A stretch of 64,000 nucleotides of DNA from Cohnella faecalis (lineage in GTDB: Bacteria > Bacillota > Bacilli > Paenibacillales > Paenibacillaceae): NCBI RefSeq assembly GCF_003570905.1, contig NZ_QXJM01000040.1, positions 682,001 through 746,000 of the forward strand, given 5' to 3'. Each line of letters starts with the position of its first letter. The stretch's first letter is position 1. This document shows positions 53,041 to 61,603 of this stretch, in pieces. Below the pieces are notes generated by a model, which made no database searches, had not been told where the DNA came from, and saw only the letters and a program-made list of their open reading frames with translations. The position numbers and the translations under genes were made by a program.

Positions 53041-53934
53041 ATGGAACTATTTAAGGAGCCAATTCTATATAAAGATCCGCTGCTTCGTATTCAAGTGCGT
53101 AGCTTTCACACTACGGCAATATGTCAGCATGGGTGGCATTTTCATCCGCAGTTAGAGATTATTGCTGTGCGATCTGGGAGAATGGAAATTCATACACCAG
53201 CTGAAGTTTACCACTTGCGAGCGGGTGATGTGTTAATTTTGGGTTCCTGCCAGCCCCATCTCGATCTGAGAAAAGAAAACGAAGTTGTTGATTATGTTGT
53301 GATCCAATTCGAGCTGGAGGCATTCTTAGATTCCAACATGCTTCCTGTCCTTTATTTGTTTCAGGAATCATTGCTGCCTTTGGTAAGGTTAAACTCATTG
53401 GCTAGGGATAATTCCGAATTGCGGCAACAATTATACAGCACGGTAATGGAATTGCAGCAGGAGCATGAACAGAAGCAAAGAGGCTATGAGATGGCCATTA
53501 ACTATTTGGTGAAGAAATGTCTTTTTTTATTATTACGTCATGACAATGAGGGGTTATTAGAACATAACCGATCGATGAACTATGCCAAGCTAAAGGTAGT
53601 CTTTGATTATGTGGAAGCTCATTTGTCCGATAAAATAACGGTTGAGCAGGCTTGTCTTCTCGTCAATTTCAGCTATACCTATTTCCTTAAATATTTTAAA
53701 CAGACCCTGGGCGTTACCTTCACTGACTATGTCATTCAACGCAGAATCAAATATGCAGAGCGCTTGCTTCTGACCGAAGATCTCAGTATTGCTCAGATTG
53801 CTGAGCGTGTCGGCTTGCCGAACATTTCACATTTCTACAAGTTGTTTAAACGAGTCCATCATTGTTCCCCTAAAAGCTTTAAAGACACCATCATAGCCAG
53901 AGCTAACGAAACCATTCATGGCAGGGACGGATGA
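53041..53934 (+). CDS. AraC-family transcriptional regulator
   Basis: 297 residues. An N-terminal cupin-like domain (HGWHFHPQLEIIAVRSGRME and HLRAGDVLILGSCQPH) binds a small ligand, probably a sugar. The C-terminus has two helix-turn-helix units (ITVEQACLLVNFSYTYFLKY and LSIAQIAERVGLPNISHFYK). TCTGGAGG lies before the ATG. It precedes two GH13 genes on the same strand and most likely activates them in response to a sugar. Confidence 0.9.
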   Translation: MELFKEPILYKDPLLRIQVRSFHTTAICQHGWHFHPQLEIIAVRSGRMEIHTPAEVYHLRAGDVLILGSCQPHLDLRKENEVVDYVVIQFELEAFLDSNMLPVLYLFQESLLPLVRLNSLARDNSELRQQLYSTVMELQQEHEQKQRGYEMAINYLVKKCLFLLLRHDNEGLLEHNRSMNYAKLKVVFDYVEAHLSDKITVEQACLLVNFSYTYFLKYFKQTLGVTFTDYVIQRRIKYAERLLLTEDLSIAQIAERVGLPNISHFYKLFKRVHHCSPKSFKDTIIARANETIHGRDG

Positions 53935-54043
53935 TCACAACAGAATAGCATCATTGTGGAGTAGTATCGGATATTGGAAGCCTGTTTCAATACAGATACG
54001 CTAGAAGAAGAGAATAGATAAAAAATCTTCGAGGTGACTTCAA

Positions 54044-55525
54044 ATGGTGCAAGAAGTAGATTATAAACGAAAATGGTGGAAAGAAAGCGTAGTGTATCAA
54101 ATCTACCCGAGAAGTTTCATGGATACCAATGGAGATGGCATTGGAGATCTTAAAGGGATTATTTCGAAGCTTGATTATCTACATAATTTAGGCGTTGACG
54201 TGATTTGGATCTGTCCCTTCTACAAAACTCCAAACGCTGATAACGGTTATGATATTAGTGATTATTATGCTGTTTCTGAGGAATTCGGAACAATGGCAGA
54301 TTTTGAACAGTTATTGTCAGAAGCTCATCGCAAAGGAATCAAGGTTATCGCAGATTTAGTCTTAAACCATACTTCTGATGAGCATCCTTGGTTCGTTGAA
54401 TCCCGTGAATCCAAAGACAGCCCTAAACGAGATTTTTATATATGGAAGAAAGCGAAAGAAAACAAGGAGCCACCATCCAATTGGGCGTCATTCTTTGGAG
54501 GTTCTGCGTGGGAATATGATGAACAGTCAGCGGAGTATTATTTACACCTTTTCACCCAAAAGCAACCGGATCTGAATTGGGAGAATCCGCTTTTGATTGA
54601 GGAGCTTCATCGCATGGTACGATGGTGGCTTGATAAAGGCTTGGATGGCTTTCGTATCGATGCTATCAATCATATCGTCAAGATGGAAAATTATCCGGAT
54701 GCAGAAGCGCCGGCTCATGAGAAAATCGTATCCGCACATCATTTATGTTCAAATCTTCCAAAAGTACACGATCATATTCAAAATCTCAATCGAGAAGTGT
54801 TTAGTCACTATGACATCATGACCGTCGGGGAAGCTGCAAACACGGGCCCAGAAGAGGCTCTGTTGTATGTGGATGAAAATCGGGCCGAGCTTAATATGGT
54901 CATTCACTTTGAGCATTTAGGCATGGACAGTAGCAATGGAGGTCTTGAGAGTTGGGAGAAGACTCCTTGGTCGATTGATGATTATAGAGATGTCGTTACC
55001 CATCAATTTTATCGTCAAGCACAGAAGGAAGGTTGGACGGAGGATCGGATCATGAGAGCCATCCACCAATCAAGCAGAGACAACGCCCGAACGCCCATGC
55101 AATGGAATGATCAAGCTCATGGCGGGTTCACAACCGGAACGCCTTGGGTTCAAGCCAATCCCAATGCGAGATGGATCAATGTGGAGTCTGCTGTGAAAGA
55201 TCCAAACTCCATATTGAACTATTACAAGAAATTAATTTCTCTTCGCAAAGAGCATCTCGTTGCAGTCTATGGTAAATATGAATCCATTTTCCTTGAGAAT
55301 ACGTCCATTCTAGCCTTTTCAAGGACTTTAAGAAATGAACAATTGGTCGTGGTTATGAACTTCTCGGCCGCATCGGCACATGTGGAAATCCCCGAGGTTT
55401 CAGCCGACAAATCTATTAAATTGTTGCTTTCCAATGTAGAGTCAGATTTGGTCGAAACACGGGTTGATGACCGTCTTCAGCCTTACGAGGCCAGAATTTA
55501 TTTAAGGGGGGTTATACCATGCTGA
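54044..55525 (+). CDS. GH13 alpha-glucosidase-like protein with internal deletion
   Basis: 493 residues of the oligo-1,6-glucosidase group: WWKESVVYQIYPRSFMDTNG, DLVLNHTSDEHPWF, the nucleophile region GLDGFRIDAINHI and the acid/base MTVGEAANTG are intact. At about residues 307-314 the sequence jumps from KTPWS to IDDYRD. In relatives this gap holds about 80 residues with the NHDQPR motif (third catalytic Asp) and the YQGEE motif. The deletion is in frame. The protein probably folds in part but should lack normal hydrolysis. It overlaps the next gene by seven bases. Confidence 0.85.
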   Translation: MVQEVDYKRKWWKESVVYQIYPRSFMDTNGDGIGDLKGIISKLDYLHNLGVDVIWICPFYKTPNADNGYDISDYYAVSEEFGTMADFEQLLSEAHRKGIKVIADLVLNHTSDEHPWFVESRESKDSPKRDFYIWKKAKENKEPPSNWASFFGGSAWEYDEQSAEYYLHLFTQKQPDLNWENPLLIEELHRMVRWWLDKGLDGFRIDAINHIVKMENYPDAEAPAHEKIVSAHHLCSNLPKVHDHIQNLNREVFSHYDIMTVGEAANTGPEEALLYVDENRAELNMVIHFEHLGMDSSNGGLESWEKTPWSIDDYRDVVTHQFYRQAQKEGWTEDRIMRAIHQSSRDNARTPMQWNDQAHGGFTTGTPWVQANPNARWINVESAVKDPNSILNYYKKLISLRKEHLVAVYGKYESIFLENTSILAFSRTLRNEQLVVVMNFSAASAHVEIPEVSADKSIKLLLSNVESDLVETRVDDRLQPYEARIYLRGVIPC

Positions 55526-57188
55526 CTAAATTACCAACAAGGGGATCTAAGGGTGTCCGATTTGTTTATTATACGGATACTCCCGTTGATAGTGTTGCTC
55601 TAGCAGGGACCTTTAATAATTGGAATGGTGATAGAAACTACATGGACAGAATGGAAGATGGGACAGGTTGGGAGATTGAATTGCCTATTCTTAAGGGAAG
55701 ACATCTCTACAAATTTGTGGTGAATGGGGAAGCATGGATAGTAGACCCGTTGAATCCGAGTATTTCAGAAGATGGGCAGAATAACTCTGCGATTACGGTA
55801 ACTGAAAATGGTGACGTACTGATCCGAACAAATGAGATTTCAAAAAGTCACCCGGGATATATGTATGAGAACTTTACAGCTCTTTCTAGTCCGGAATGGC
55901 TTAAAAAATCGGTCATTTATGAGCTTCATCTCCGTGCGTACACGGACAACGGTTTCCGTGGACTTGCTGATCAGATAGATTATTTTAAAGAGTTGGGAAT
56001 CAATACGCTTTGGCTAATGCCGTTTAATGAAGTGGGGCATGAACGTAGGATTGGTAAATACGGTGATCCCTACGCGGTAAAAGATTTTTATTCGATAGAC
56101 CCTGAATTCGGAACCAAAGATGATTTATTGTTATTTATGCGCAAAGCCCATGAGAACGGGATCAGAGTCATTTTGGATTGGGTCTTAAACCGTACTAGCA
56201 GGGATCATATTCTGACAGATAGTCATCCGGAATATTTTACTCATAATGAACAACAGGAGATCTACTATGATGTTCCTCATCGTGAATATTTTGCCGGTTT
56301 ACAATTTAGCAGTCGCGACATGAGGAAGTATGTCATTGAAGCTATGAAATACTGGATTGCCGAGTTTGATTTTGACGGAATTCGATTGGATGATTCGGAC
56401 ATTACCCCTATGATTTCCTCACGGAAATTAAGCAAGCCTTACAGGAAGTCAGAGCTGATCTCATCCTAATCTCTCAGTCATACGATGAATATCATCATAT
56501 TGAAGCCTGTGATTTAACCTACAACGGAAATCCTCGAATTCTTATTCGTCAGATGATCGATAGAACGATTACACAGCATGATTTTATAACGATTCATAAC
56601 TCTTACAAGTACAGCTTTCCTAAAAATTCTCTGAGGATGAATTGGCTTGAGGAAAAAGAACAGTCCAGAATCGGGGAGTATTTAGGCGTGGAGCATGCAG
56701 GGCCTGCCGCTTCGATCTTACTCACGCTCGAAGGCGTTCCCTTCATCATGATGGGACAGGAGTTTAATGAGAATACGATGGAAACATGGACGTCTTTATT
56801 CGATGAGTACAAACTCAACTGGGATTCGTTCGATACAAGGATGTTCGAGCACTATAAATTCCTGATCCACCTTCGAACAAATGAGCCGGCATTTTGGGCT
56901 GGCGAACTAGAATTCATACGCAACTCGAAAGACATGGTGTTGTCCTACATAAGGCAGCACGAAGGCGTCAAACTTTTGATTGTCGTTAATTTGTCGGAGG
57001 ACCCTGTTCTCGTTCAGTTTGATCAGGAAACCCTGGCAGACGAATTTATCAAAGATAGGAGTAATATGCTCTATCGTACCGGAGGGGACGATCTTCACGC
57101 CGAGAAAGATTACTCAGCATTATGGATGAATAGCTATGAAACTATCATATATAAAATAGGGGAATGCATGAAAGAGGAGGGCCTCTAG
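55519..57188 (+). pseudogene. GH13-like protein with CBM48 domain and degenerate active site, frameshifted
   Basis: The N-terminal 100 residues are a CBM48/E-set domain (VDSVALAGTFNNWNGDRNYM, GRHLYKFVVNGEAWIVDPLN). The barrel then follows (SVIYELHLRAYTDNGFRGLA). Catalytic regions are altered: DWVLNRTSRDH where DxVxNH is usual, DGIRLDDSD, ILISQSYDE where an active-site Glu is expected, and NWLEEKEQSR where NHD is expected. The frame breaks after ITPM at 56412; one more G gives MDFLTEIKQALQEV and a 556-residue protein. The substitutions are outside the frameshift, so this is probably a non-catalytic carbohydrate-binding paralogue. Confidence 0.75.
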
Positions 57189-57189
57189 A

Positions 57190-57951
57190 ATGTACCCGCC
57201 ATTTGATTTGACTGGTAAGGTTGCCATGATCACAGGAGCTAGTAAAGGGATCGGGTTTGGGCTTGCAAAAGCATTGGCTCACGCCGGCGCGAAGGTTGCC
57301 GTTGCAGCAAGAAACAGGGAACAACTAGATCATTTGGTATCGGAAATCCGGGCTGACGGAGGCGACGCTGTAGCTTTTACACTGGATGTTCGGGATGTTA
57401 AGGAGATCGACTCGGTAATACATCAGGTAAAAATACACTTTGGAAAAATAGATATTTTAGTTAACAATGCCGGACTGGGTGATAATCATCCAGCGGTCGA
57501 TGTTACGGAAGAAGCTTGGGACAACATGATGGATGTGAACCTCAAAGGCTTGTTTTTCTGTTGTCAATCGGCGGGGAAGATTATGCTCGCTCAGGGATAT
57601 GGCAAGATCATAAACATGAGCTCACAGGCTAGTGTCGTTGGCATCGTAGATCATGCCGTATATTGTGCCTCCAAGGGCGGGGTTAATCAGCTGACGAAAG
57701 TTCTGGCATTGGAATGGTCCGCTAAGGGTGTGAATGTGAACGCAGTCGGACCAACCTTTACGTATACTCCAGGAAATTCAGAGCGTCTGGATGATCCCGC
57801 TTATTTAGAAGGGGTACTGGCAAGAATACCTAACCGACGTTTAGCTGAGATTAGCGATGTCGCAGGTGCTGTCATCTATCTTGCTTCACCAGCAAGCGAT
57901 ATGGTAACGGGTGTCACTCTAATGGTTGACGGAGGTTGGACTGCGCAGTAA
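57190..57951 (+). CDS. Short-chain dehydrogenase/reductase (SDR)
   Basis: 253 residues of classical SDR: cofactor motif TGASKGIGFGLA, NNAGLGD, catalytic Ser in INMSSQASVVG and YCASKGG (Tyr-x-x-x-Lys), ending with the usual MVDGGWTAQ. It begins two bases after the GH13-like gene with GAGGAGGG upstream, so it belongs to the same operon, controlled by the AraC regulator. It probably acts on a sugar or sugar-derived alcohol such as gluconate or similar; the substrate is not determined. Confidence 0.9.
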   Translation: MYPPFDLTGKVAMITGASKGIGFGLAKALAHAGAKVAVAARNREQLDHLVSEIRADGGDAVAFTLDVRDVKEIDSVIHQVKIHFGKIDILVNNAGLGDNHPAVDVTEEAWDNMMDVNLKGLFFCCQSAGKIMLAQGYGKIINMSSQASVVGIVDHAVYCASKGGVNQLTKVLALEWSAKGVNVNAVGPTFTYTPGNSERLDDPAYLEGVLARIPNRRLAEISDVAGAVIYLASPASDMVTGVTLMVDGGWTAQ

Positions 57952-57985
57952 ACGACTTAAGCCCGCATCAAAATAATTTGCAAAA

Positions 57986-58007
57986 AGGGCACCGAAATCG
58001 GTGCCCT
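57986..58007 (+). terminator. Terminator after the GH13-SDR operon
   Basis: GGGCACCG (57987-57994) pairs with CGGTGCCC (57999-58006) after an A run and before TCCCCC. The 190 bases from here to 58196 hold nothing further recognised. Confidence 0.75.
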
Positions 58008-58196
58008 CCCCCAGCTGCTGGCGTTTCCGTCATTTCCTTAAATATGACGGCAGGAGAAGTCGTGCGTATAGACGCTAGCACTACCTTCAAGGCCGGTTTA
58101 ATTGTGTATTAAGCTCGGGCGGATGCCTGAATAAATCCCGGGCATGAGGGTAGTGACAGGTTGCTGGTTGGTGACCTGTTTGCAAATGGGTTTAGG

Positions 58197-59045
58197 TTAA
58201 AAACAAAATTCGTGTTCGTAAATCGAATTAATCCTTTCCAAAACGTTCCGCGCTTGATCTTTAGATTTTAATTCCGCAACCTGATCTTTCAACAAAAACA
58301 CGCCGGTTTCATTCTGGTGTTGCCCGAGGGCACCTTCATACAGCCTGTTGGCTCCGTGGGTTGGCGGAGAGAAGAACAGTTTCATCAACAGGGCGACCAA
58401 TAGGGGCAGTCCGGAATTTTTTCCTTTCCTTAGCGTGTTGTTGCCACCCGGATCAACGCTGCGGATCTTGATATCATCCTTGGCAAGCTGCGGCGCGATG
58501 GCCTGGGTCCACAGCGAGAGCGCTAACTTGGAGGTGGCATAAGGACCAAGCAGCTTGCGAAAGCTTTTGGGGCGCTCCAGGCTCTCGATAGTAAACTCTT
58601 TTGTAAATTTTAGAGCTGAAGATGAGGTGTTGATCACCGTTTTTAAGCGACCGCTTTTTATAAGTTCCTTCAATTCCATCAGAATAATATACGGAACGAC
58701 TGTCATCAGCTCATAATGATACTCGCGTCCTTGTTTCGAATAGCTCAGCTCGGAAAAGGAACCTCCGGCGTTGTTGAACAAAATATCGATCCGCTGCTCC
58801 TTGCTTTTGACTTCTTCCAAAGCCCGTCTCAAGGCGGCATAATCGGCAAGATTATCCGTCTTATAAATTCGAAGCCATCCCCTCTGGATTGCTTCTTGGA
58901 TCCTCCTATCGTCCGGCGGAAAGTCGGAACGGTTCAAAGCAACCACTTGCCAGTTTTCTGACAGCAATTTCCGGGTTAAAGCCAACCCGATCCCTGCGCT
59001 TGCGCCCGTAATTGCGGCGATATTTTCACGTTGTCCCTTATTCAT
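58197..59045 (-). CDS. SDR-family oxidoreductase (retinol-dehydrogenase-like)
   Basis: 282 residues. NIAAITGASAGIGLALTRKL is the cofactor site, ILFNNAGGSF follows, and GPYATSKLALSLWTQ holds the catalytic Tyr and Lys. The insert FSPPTHGANRLYEGALG near the end is typical of the retinol-dehydrogenase-like branch. The start is preceded by AGGAGGAGACATGCA. It is transcribed divergently from a MerR regulator across a region with two MerR-type promoters, so it is most likely induced by that regulator in response to a reactive compound such as an aldehyde. Confidence 0.88.
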   Translation of the reverse strand: MNKGQRENIAAITGASAGIGLALTRKLLSENWQVVALNRSDFPPDDRRIQEAIQRGWLRIYKTDNLADYAALRRALEEVKSKEQRIDILFNNAGGSFSELSYSKQGREYHYELMTVVPYIILMELKELIKSGRLKTVINTSSSALKFTKEFTIESLERPKSFRKLLGPYATSKLALSLWTQAIAPQLAKDDIKIRSVDPGGNNTLRKGKNSGLPLLVALLMKLFFSPPTHGANRLYEGALGQHQNETGVFLLKDQVAELKSKDQARNVLERINSIYEHEFCF

Positions 59046-59087
59046 TGCATGTCTCCTCCTACCGGGTTATTTCTCCTGATAAGGTTC

Positions 59088-59186
59088 ACTCTATAACTTG
59101 GAGTCGACTCCAAGTCAAGACTGAAAAACCAATTTTTGTCCAAAGGATAAAGGACTTGACTTGGAGCCAGCACCAAGATGTATAAT
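59088..59186. promoter_or_regulatory. Divergent MerR-type promoters and operators
   Basis: For the MerR gene, TTGACT (59156-59161) and TATAAT (59181-59186) are 19 bases apart, the long spacer needed for MerR-type activation, with CTTGGAGCCAGCACCAAG inside. For the SDR gene on the other strand, TTGACT (59118-59113) is followed by the perfect 20-base dyad ACTTGGAGTCGACTCCAAGT (59096-59115) and a -10 at either TATAGA (17-base spacer) or TAGAGT (19-base spacer). Confidence 0.85.
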
Positions 59187-59216
59187 GCACAAAAAAAGCC
59201 TCTGGGAGGGAACAGG

Positions 59217-59723
59217 ATGAAGGAAGGGCAGACTTTTACGATAAAGCAAACCGCCAAGCAAACCGGAATTTCTGAAGATACGATTCGTTATTACGAAAAG
59301 ATCGCGCTGCTCCCCCGGGCTGAACGGAAGGACAACGGGCACCGCATCTACCGGCAGGAGGACATCGAGACAATCCGGCTGATAACTTGTATGAAAAAAA
59401 CGGGGATGCCGCTGGAAGAAATGCGGCCTTTTTTGGCGGTCTCCACGGATGCTGATCCCGCAGAATATCCCGAGCTGGTGGTGCTTTTAAGGAGCCACCG
59501 GGAAAATATCGTCAGCCAAATCTCATCTCTGCAGCAGGTTGTCGATTTTATCGACATGAAATTGGAGCAGGGAAGGTACCGGCGGGACTGCTCGGATGAG
59601 ATTCAGGACGACGTGTCCGAAAACAGGATGGAAGAACCCAAACCCAAGTCGGTCTCGACGGATCAGATGAGTTATTTTTCCGTACCGGCCGGAATGGGCA
59701 AGTCACCAACCTCCGTAAGATAA
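59217..59723 (+). CDS. MerR-family transcriptional regulator
   Basis: 168 residues from the ATG at 59217, after GGGAGGGAACAGG; the frame extends upstream to 59178 but that ATG lies within the -10 region of its own promoter. The helix-turn-helix is FTIKQTAKQTGISEDTIRYY, followed by LLPRAERKDNGHRIYRQEDI and the coiled-coil dimer helix. The C-terminus lacks a clear cysteine metal site. MerR proteins of this sort (AdhR-like) answer to aldehydes or other electrophiles and induce a reductase, which fits the divergent SDR gene. Confidence 0.9.
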   Translation: MKEGQTFTIKQTAKQTGISEDTIRYYEKIALLPRAERKDNGHRIYRQEDIETIRLITCMKKTGMPLEEMRPFLAVSTDADPAEYPELVVLLRSHRENIVSQISSLQQVVDFIDMKLEQGRYRRDCSDEIQDDVSENRMEEPKPKSVSTDQMSYFSVPAGMGKSPTSVR

Positions 59724-59794
59724 AGATCAAAAATCCAAAAGGACTGAACATGAGGATCAGGAATAACAGAACCGATTGGATTCAAGATCAAGAA

Positions 59795-59879
59795 AAGCCG
59801 AGGAGAACTAGGAATGGATACCTGAATCTCGCTCGGCTTGAGAGCAAACCTTGTTAAGTTACTTATGATACGGTTCAAC
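59795..59879 (-). repeat. Diverged copy H of the hairpin repeat core, with adjacent hairpin
   Basis: On the minus strand GTTGAACCGTATCATAAGTA (59879-59860) repeats the core of the family, in the opposite direction to the others. Next to it AAGCCGAG/CTCGGCTT (59795-59802 and 59832-59839) forms a hairpin. Both lie between the convergent MerR and ROK kinase genes and probably end the ROK operon. Confidence 0.6.
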
Positions 59880-59900
59880 TCGTTTGGGGCTTATTTCTTG

Positions 59901-60881
59901 TTACAGACTGAATGATTCATACTCCCATGCTTGTAATCCGGCACCTATCATTCCGCTGCGGTTTCTCATACAAGCCGGTCCAATCCATACATCCTTATGC
60001 AAGGAGGGCATGGTTCTTTTCGCAACTTCATCACGAAGTGGGCCGAAGAGAGGTTCGCCGATTTCAGCAACACCGCCGCCAATGACGATTGCATCGGGAT
60101 TAAGAATATGAATTAAGCTGGAGATGCCGGCCCCCAAAGCCATGATAACTTCATCCATGATTTGGGTTGAATCCGAGTCCCCTTGGAGCCAGCGACGCAC
60201 TACTTCTTTGGATTCAATAGGAATAGGATTTCCAGCAATCCCTTTCCTCTCTTGCAATTCTTGCATCATCCTGGCAATGCCTGTCCCAGAAGCATATAGC
60301 TCTAGGCAGCCTATGCCTCCGCAAATACATGTGGGACCCTTGTAATTGACAGACATATGCCCAATCTCTCCGGCCGCACCCCATGACCCGTGTACAAGTT
60401 TGCCATCAATGACGACGGCACCCCCAACCCCTGTCCCAAGCGCAAGACAGAGCATATGACGTGCCTTCGATCCGATGCCGAAGTACTTTTCAGTCAACGC
60501 AAGGACATTGACATCGTTATCCACATATACGGGTAATGAAAATTTTTGTTCGAGAATACTTTTTATCGGTGTACCGGTATATCCAGGAATCAAATCTAAT
60601 CCGTATTGAACTGTTCCTGTCTCCCAGTGAATTTGTCCCGCTGTTCCGATACCAATTCCTTTAAAGGGTGTTCCCTGAAACGCTGGTCCTGCTTTTTGAA
60701 CAACACATTCAATCGCTTCGATGATTCTTGAGATGACATCCTGCTGATGGACCAAAGTGGGCAAATAATGTTCCGCAATCACATCACCCTGACGGTTAAT
60801 TACACCCGCATGTATTTTAGTCCCGCCAACATCAACGCCGACAGCGAATGGAGCTTCTTGGGAATTTGCCCTGGGTTCCAT
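59901..60881 (-). CDS. ROK-family sugar kinase (glucokinase or N-acetylmannosamine kinase type)
   Basis: 326 residues. ATP-binding GVDVGGTKIHAGVINRQG at the N-terminus, catalytic VYVDNDVNVLALTE, ALGTGVGGAVVIDGKLV and the zinc motif CICGGIGCLELYASG. The zinc motif and absence of a helix-turn-helix mark it as a kinase rather than a repressor. It follows nanE and a lyase gene in the same operon, so N-acetylmannosamine is a likely substrate. The gap to nanE is 17 bases. Confidence 0.88.
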   Translation of the reverse strand: MEPRANSQEAPFAVGVDVGGTKIHAGVINRQGDVIAEHYLPTLVHQQDVISRIIEAIECVVQKAGPAFQGTPFKGIGIGTAGQIHWETGTVQYGLDLIPGYTGTPIKSILEQKFSLPVYVDNDVNVLALTEKYFGIGSKARHMLCLALGTGVGGAVVIDGKLVHGSWGAAGEIGHMSVNYKGPTCICGGIGCLELYASGTGIARMMQELQERKGIAGNPIPIESKEVVRRWLQGDSDSTQIMDEVIMALGAGISSLIHILNPDAIVIGGGVAEIGEPLFGPLRDEVAKRTMPSLHKDVWIGPACMRNRSGMIGAGLQAWEYESFSL

Positions 60882-60898
60882 GTTGTATCACCGTTTTT

Positions 60899-61603
60899 CT
60901 ATTTAATTTCCGTATTCCGATTGCTGTATTTCGTCAGGGCTTGCATATATTTCTGCGTGATGAGTTGCGGACGGGTAATGGCACTGCCGACTACGACATA
61001 AGTGGCGCCTGCCTCCAAAGCCCTCGCCGCTTCGTCCGGCGTCCAAATTCGACCTTCGGCAACTACGGGCACCTTTACCAGCTCACTAAGCCTTTCAATT
61101 AATAAAAAATCTGGCTTCTCTTGCTGCGGACTGTAGGGCGTGTATCCCGATAATGTAGTGCCGATTAGATCTACTCCCAGTCTTTCCGCCGCTAAACCCT
61201 CTTCCAGTGTGGAAATATCAGCCATTACGCCGACACCTTGTTCATGGGCATAATCGATCAATAGGTTAACTTGCTCCAACCGGTTTTCCCGTTCCGTTAC
61301 ATCCAAAGCGACAATATCCGCACCAGCCTCAATGATCGCCTTCACTTCTTCCAGCGTAGGCGTTATAAATATGGCGGAATCGGGAATTACTCTTTTAATT
61401 AAACCGATAACCGGAAGATTTACTGCCTGTTTTATGCGGCGAATGTCTTCCTCACCGTTAGTCCGAATTCCGATCGCTCCAGCCATTTCAGCTGCCTTCG
61501 CCATTTTGGTCATGGTGTCGCCACTGTACAGCGGTTCGTCGGGAAGCGCTTGACAGGATACGATCAACCCTCTCTTTTCAAACCATTTACTCGTCAGCAT
61601 CAC
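60899..61603 (-). CDS. nanE: N-acetylmannosamine-6-phosphate 2-epimerase
   Basis: 234 residues. RGLIVSCQALPDEPLYSGDT, then AIGIRTNGEEDIRRIK, LPVIGLIKR and GADIVALDVTERENR, with VPVVAEGRIWTPDEAARALE and YVVVGSAITRP, are the classical NanE signatures in order. The enzyme converts ManNAc-6-P to GlcNAc-6-P. Its start overlaps the stop of the lyase gene by four bases (ATGA at 61600-61603), so the two are translated together. Confidence 0.93.
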   Translation of the reverse strand: MMLTSKWFEKRGLIVSCQALPDEPLYSGDTMTKMAKAAEMAGAIGIRTNGEEDIRRIKQAVNLPVIGLIKRVIPDSAIFITPTLEEVKAIIEAGADIVALDVTERENRLEQVNLLIDYAHEQGVGVMADISTLEEGLAAERLGVDLIGTTLSGYTPYSPQQEKPDFLLIERLSELVKVPVVAEGRIWTPDEAARALEAGATYVVVGSAITRPQLITQKYMQALTKYSNRNTEIK

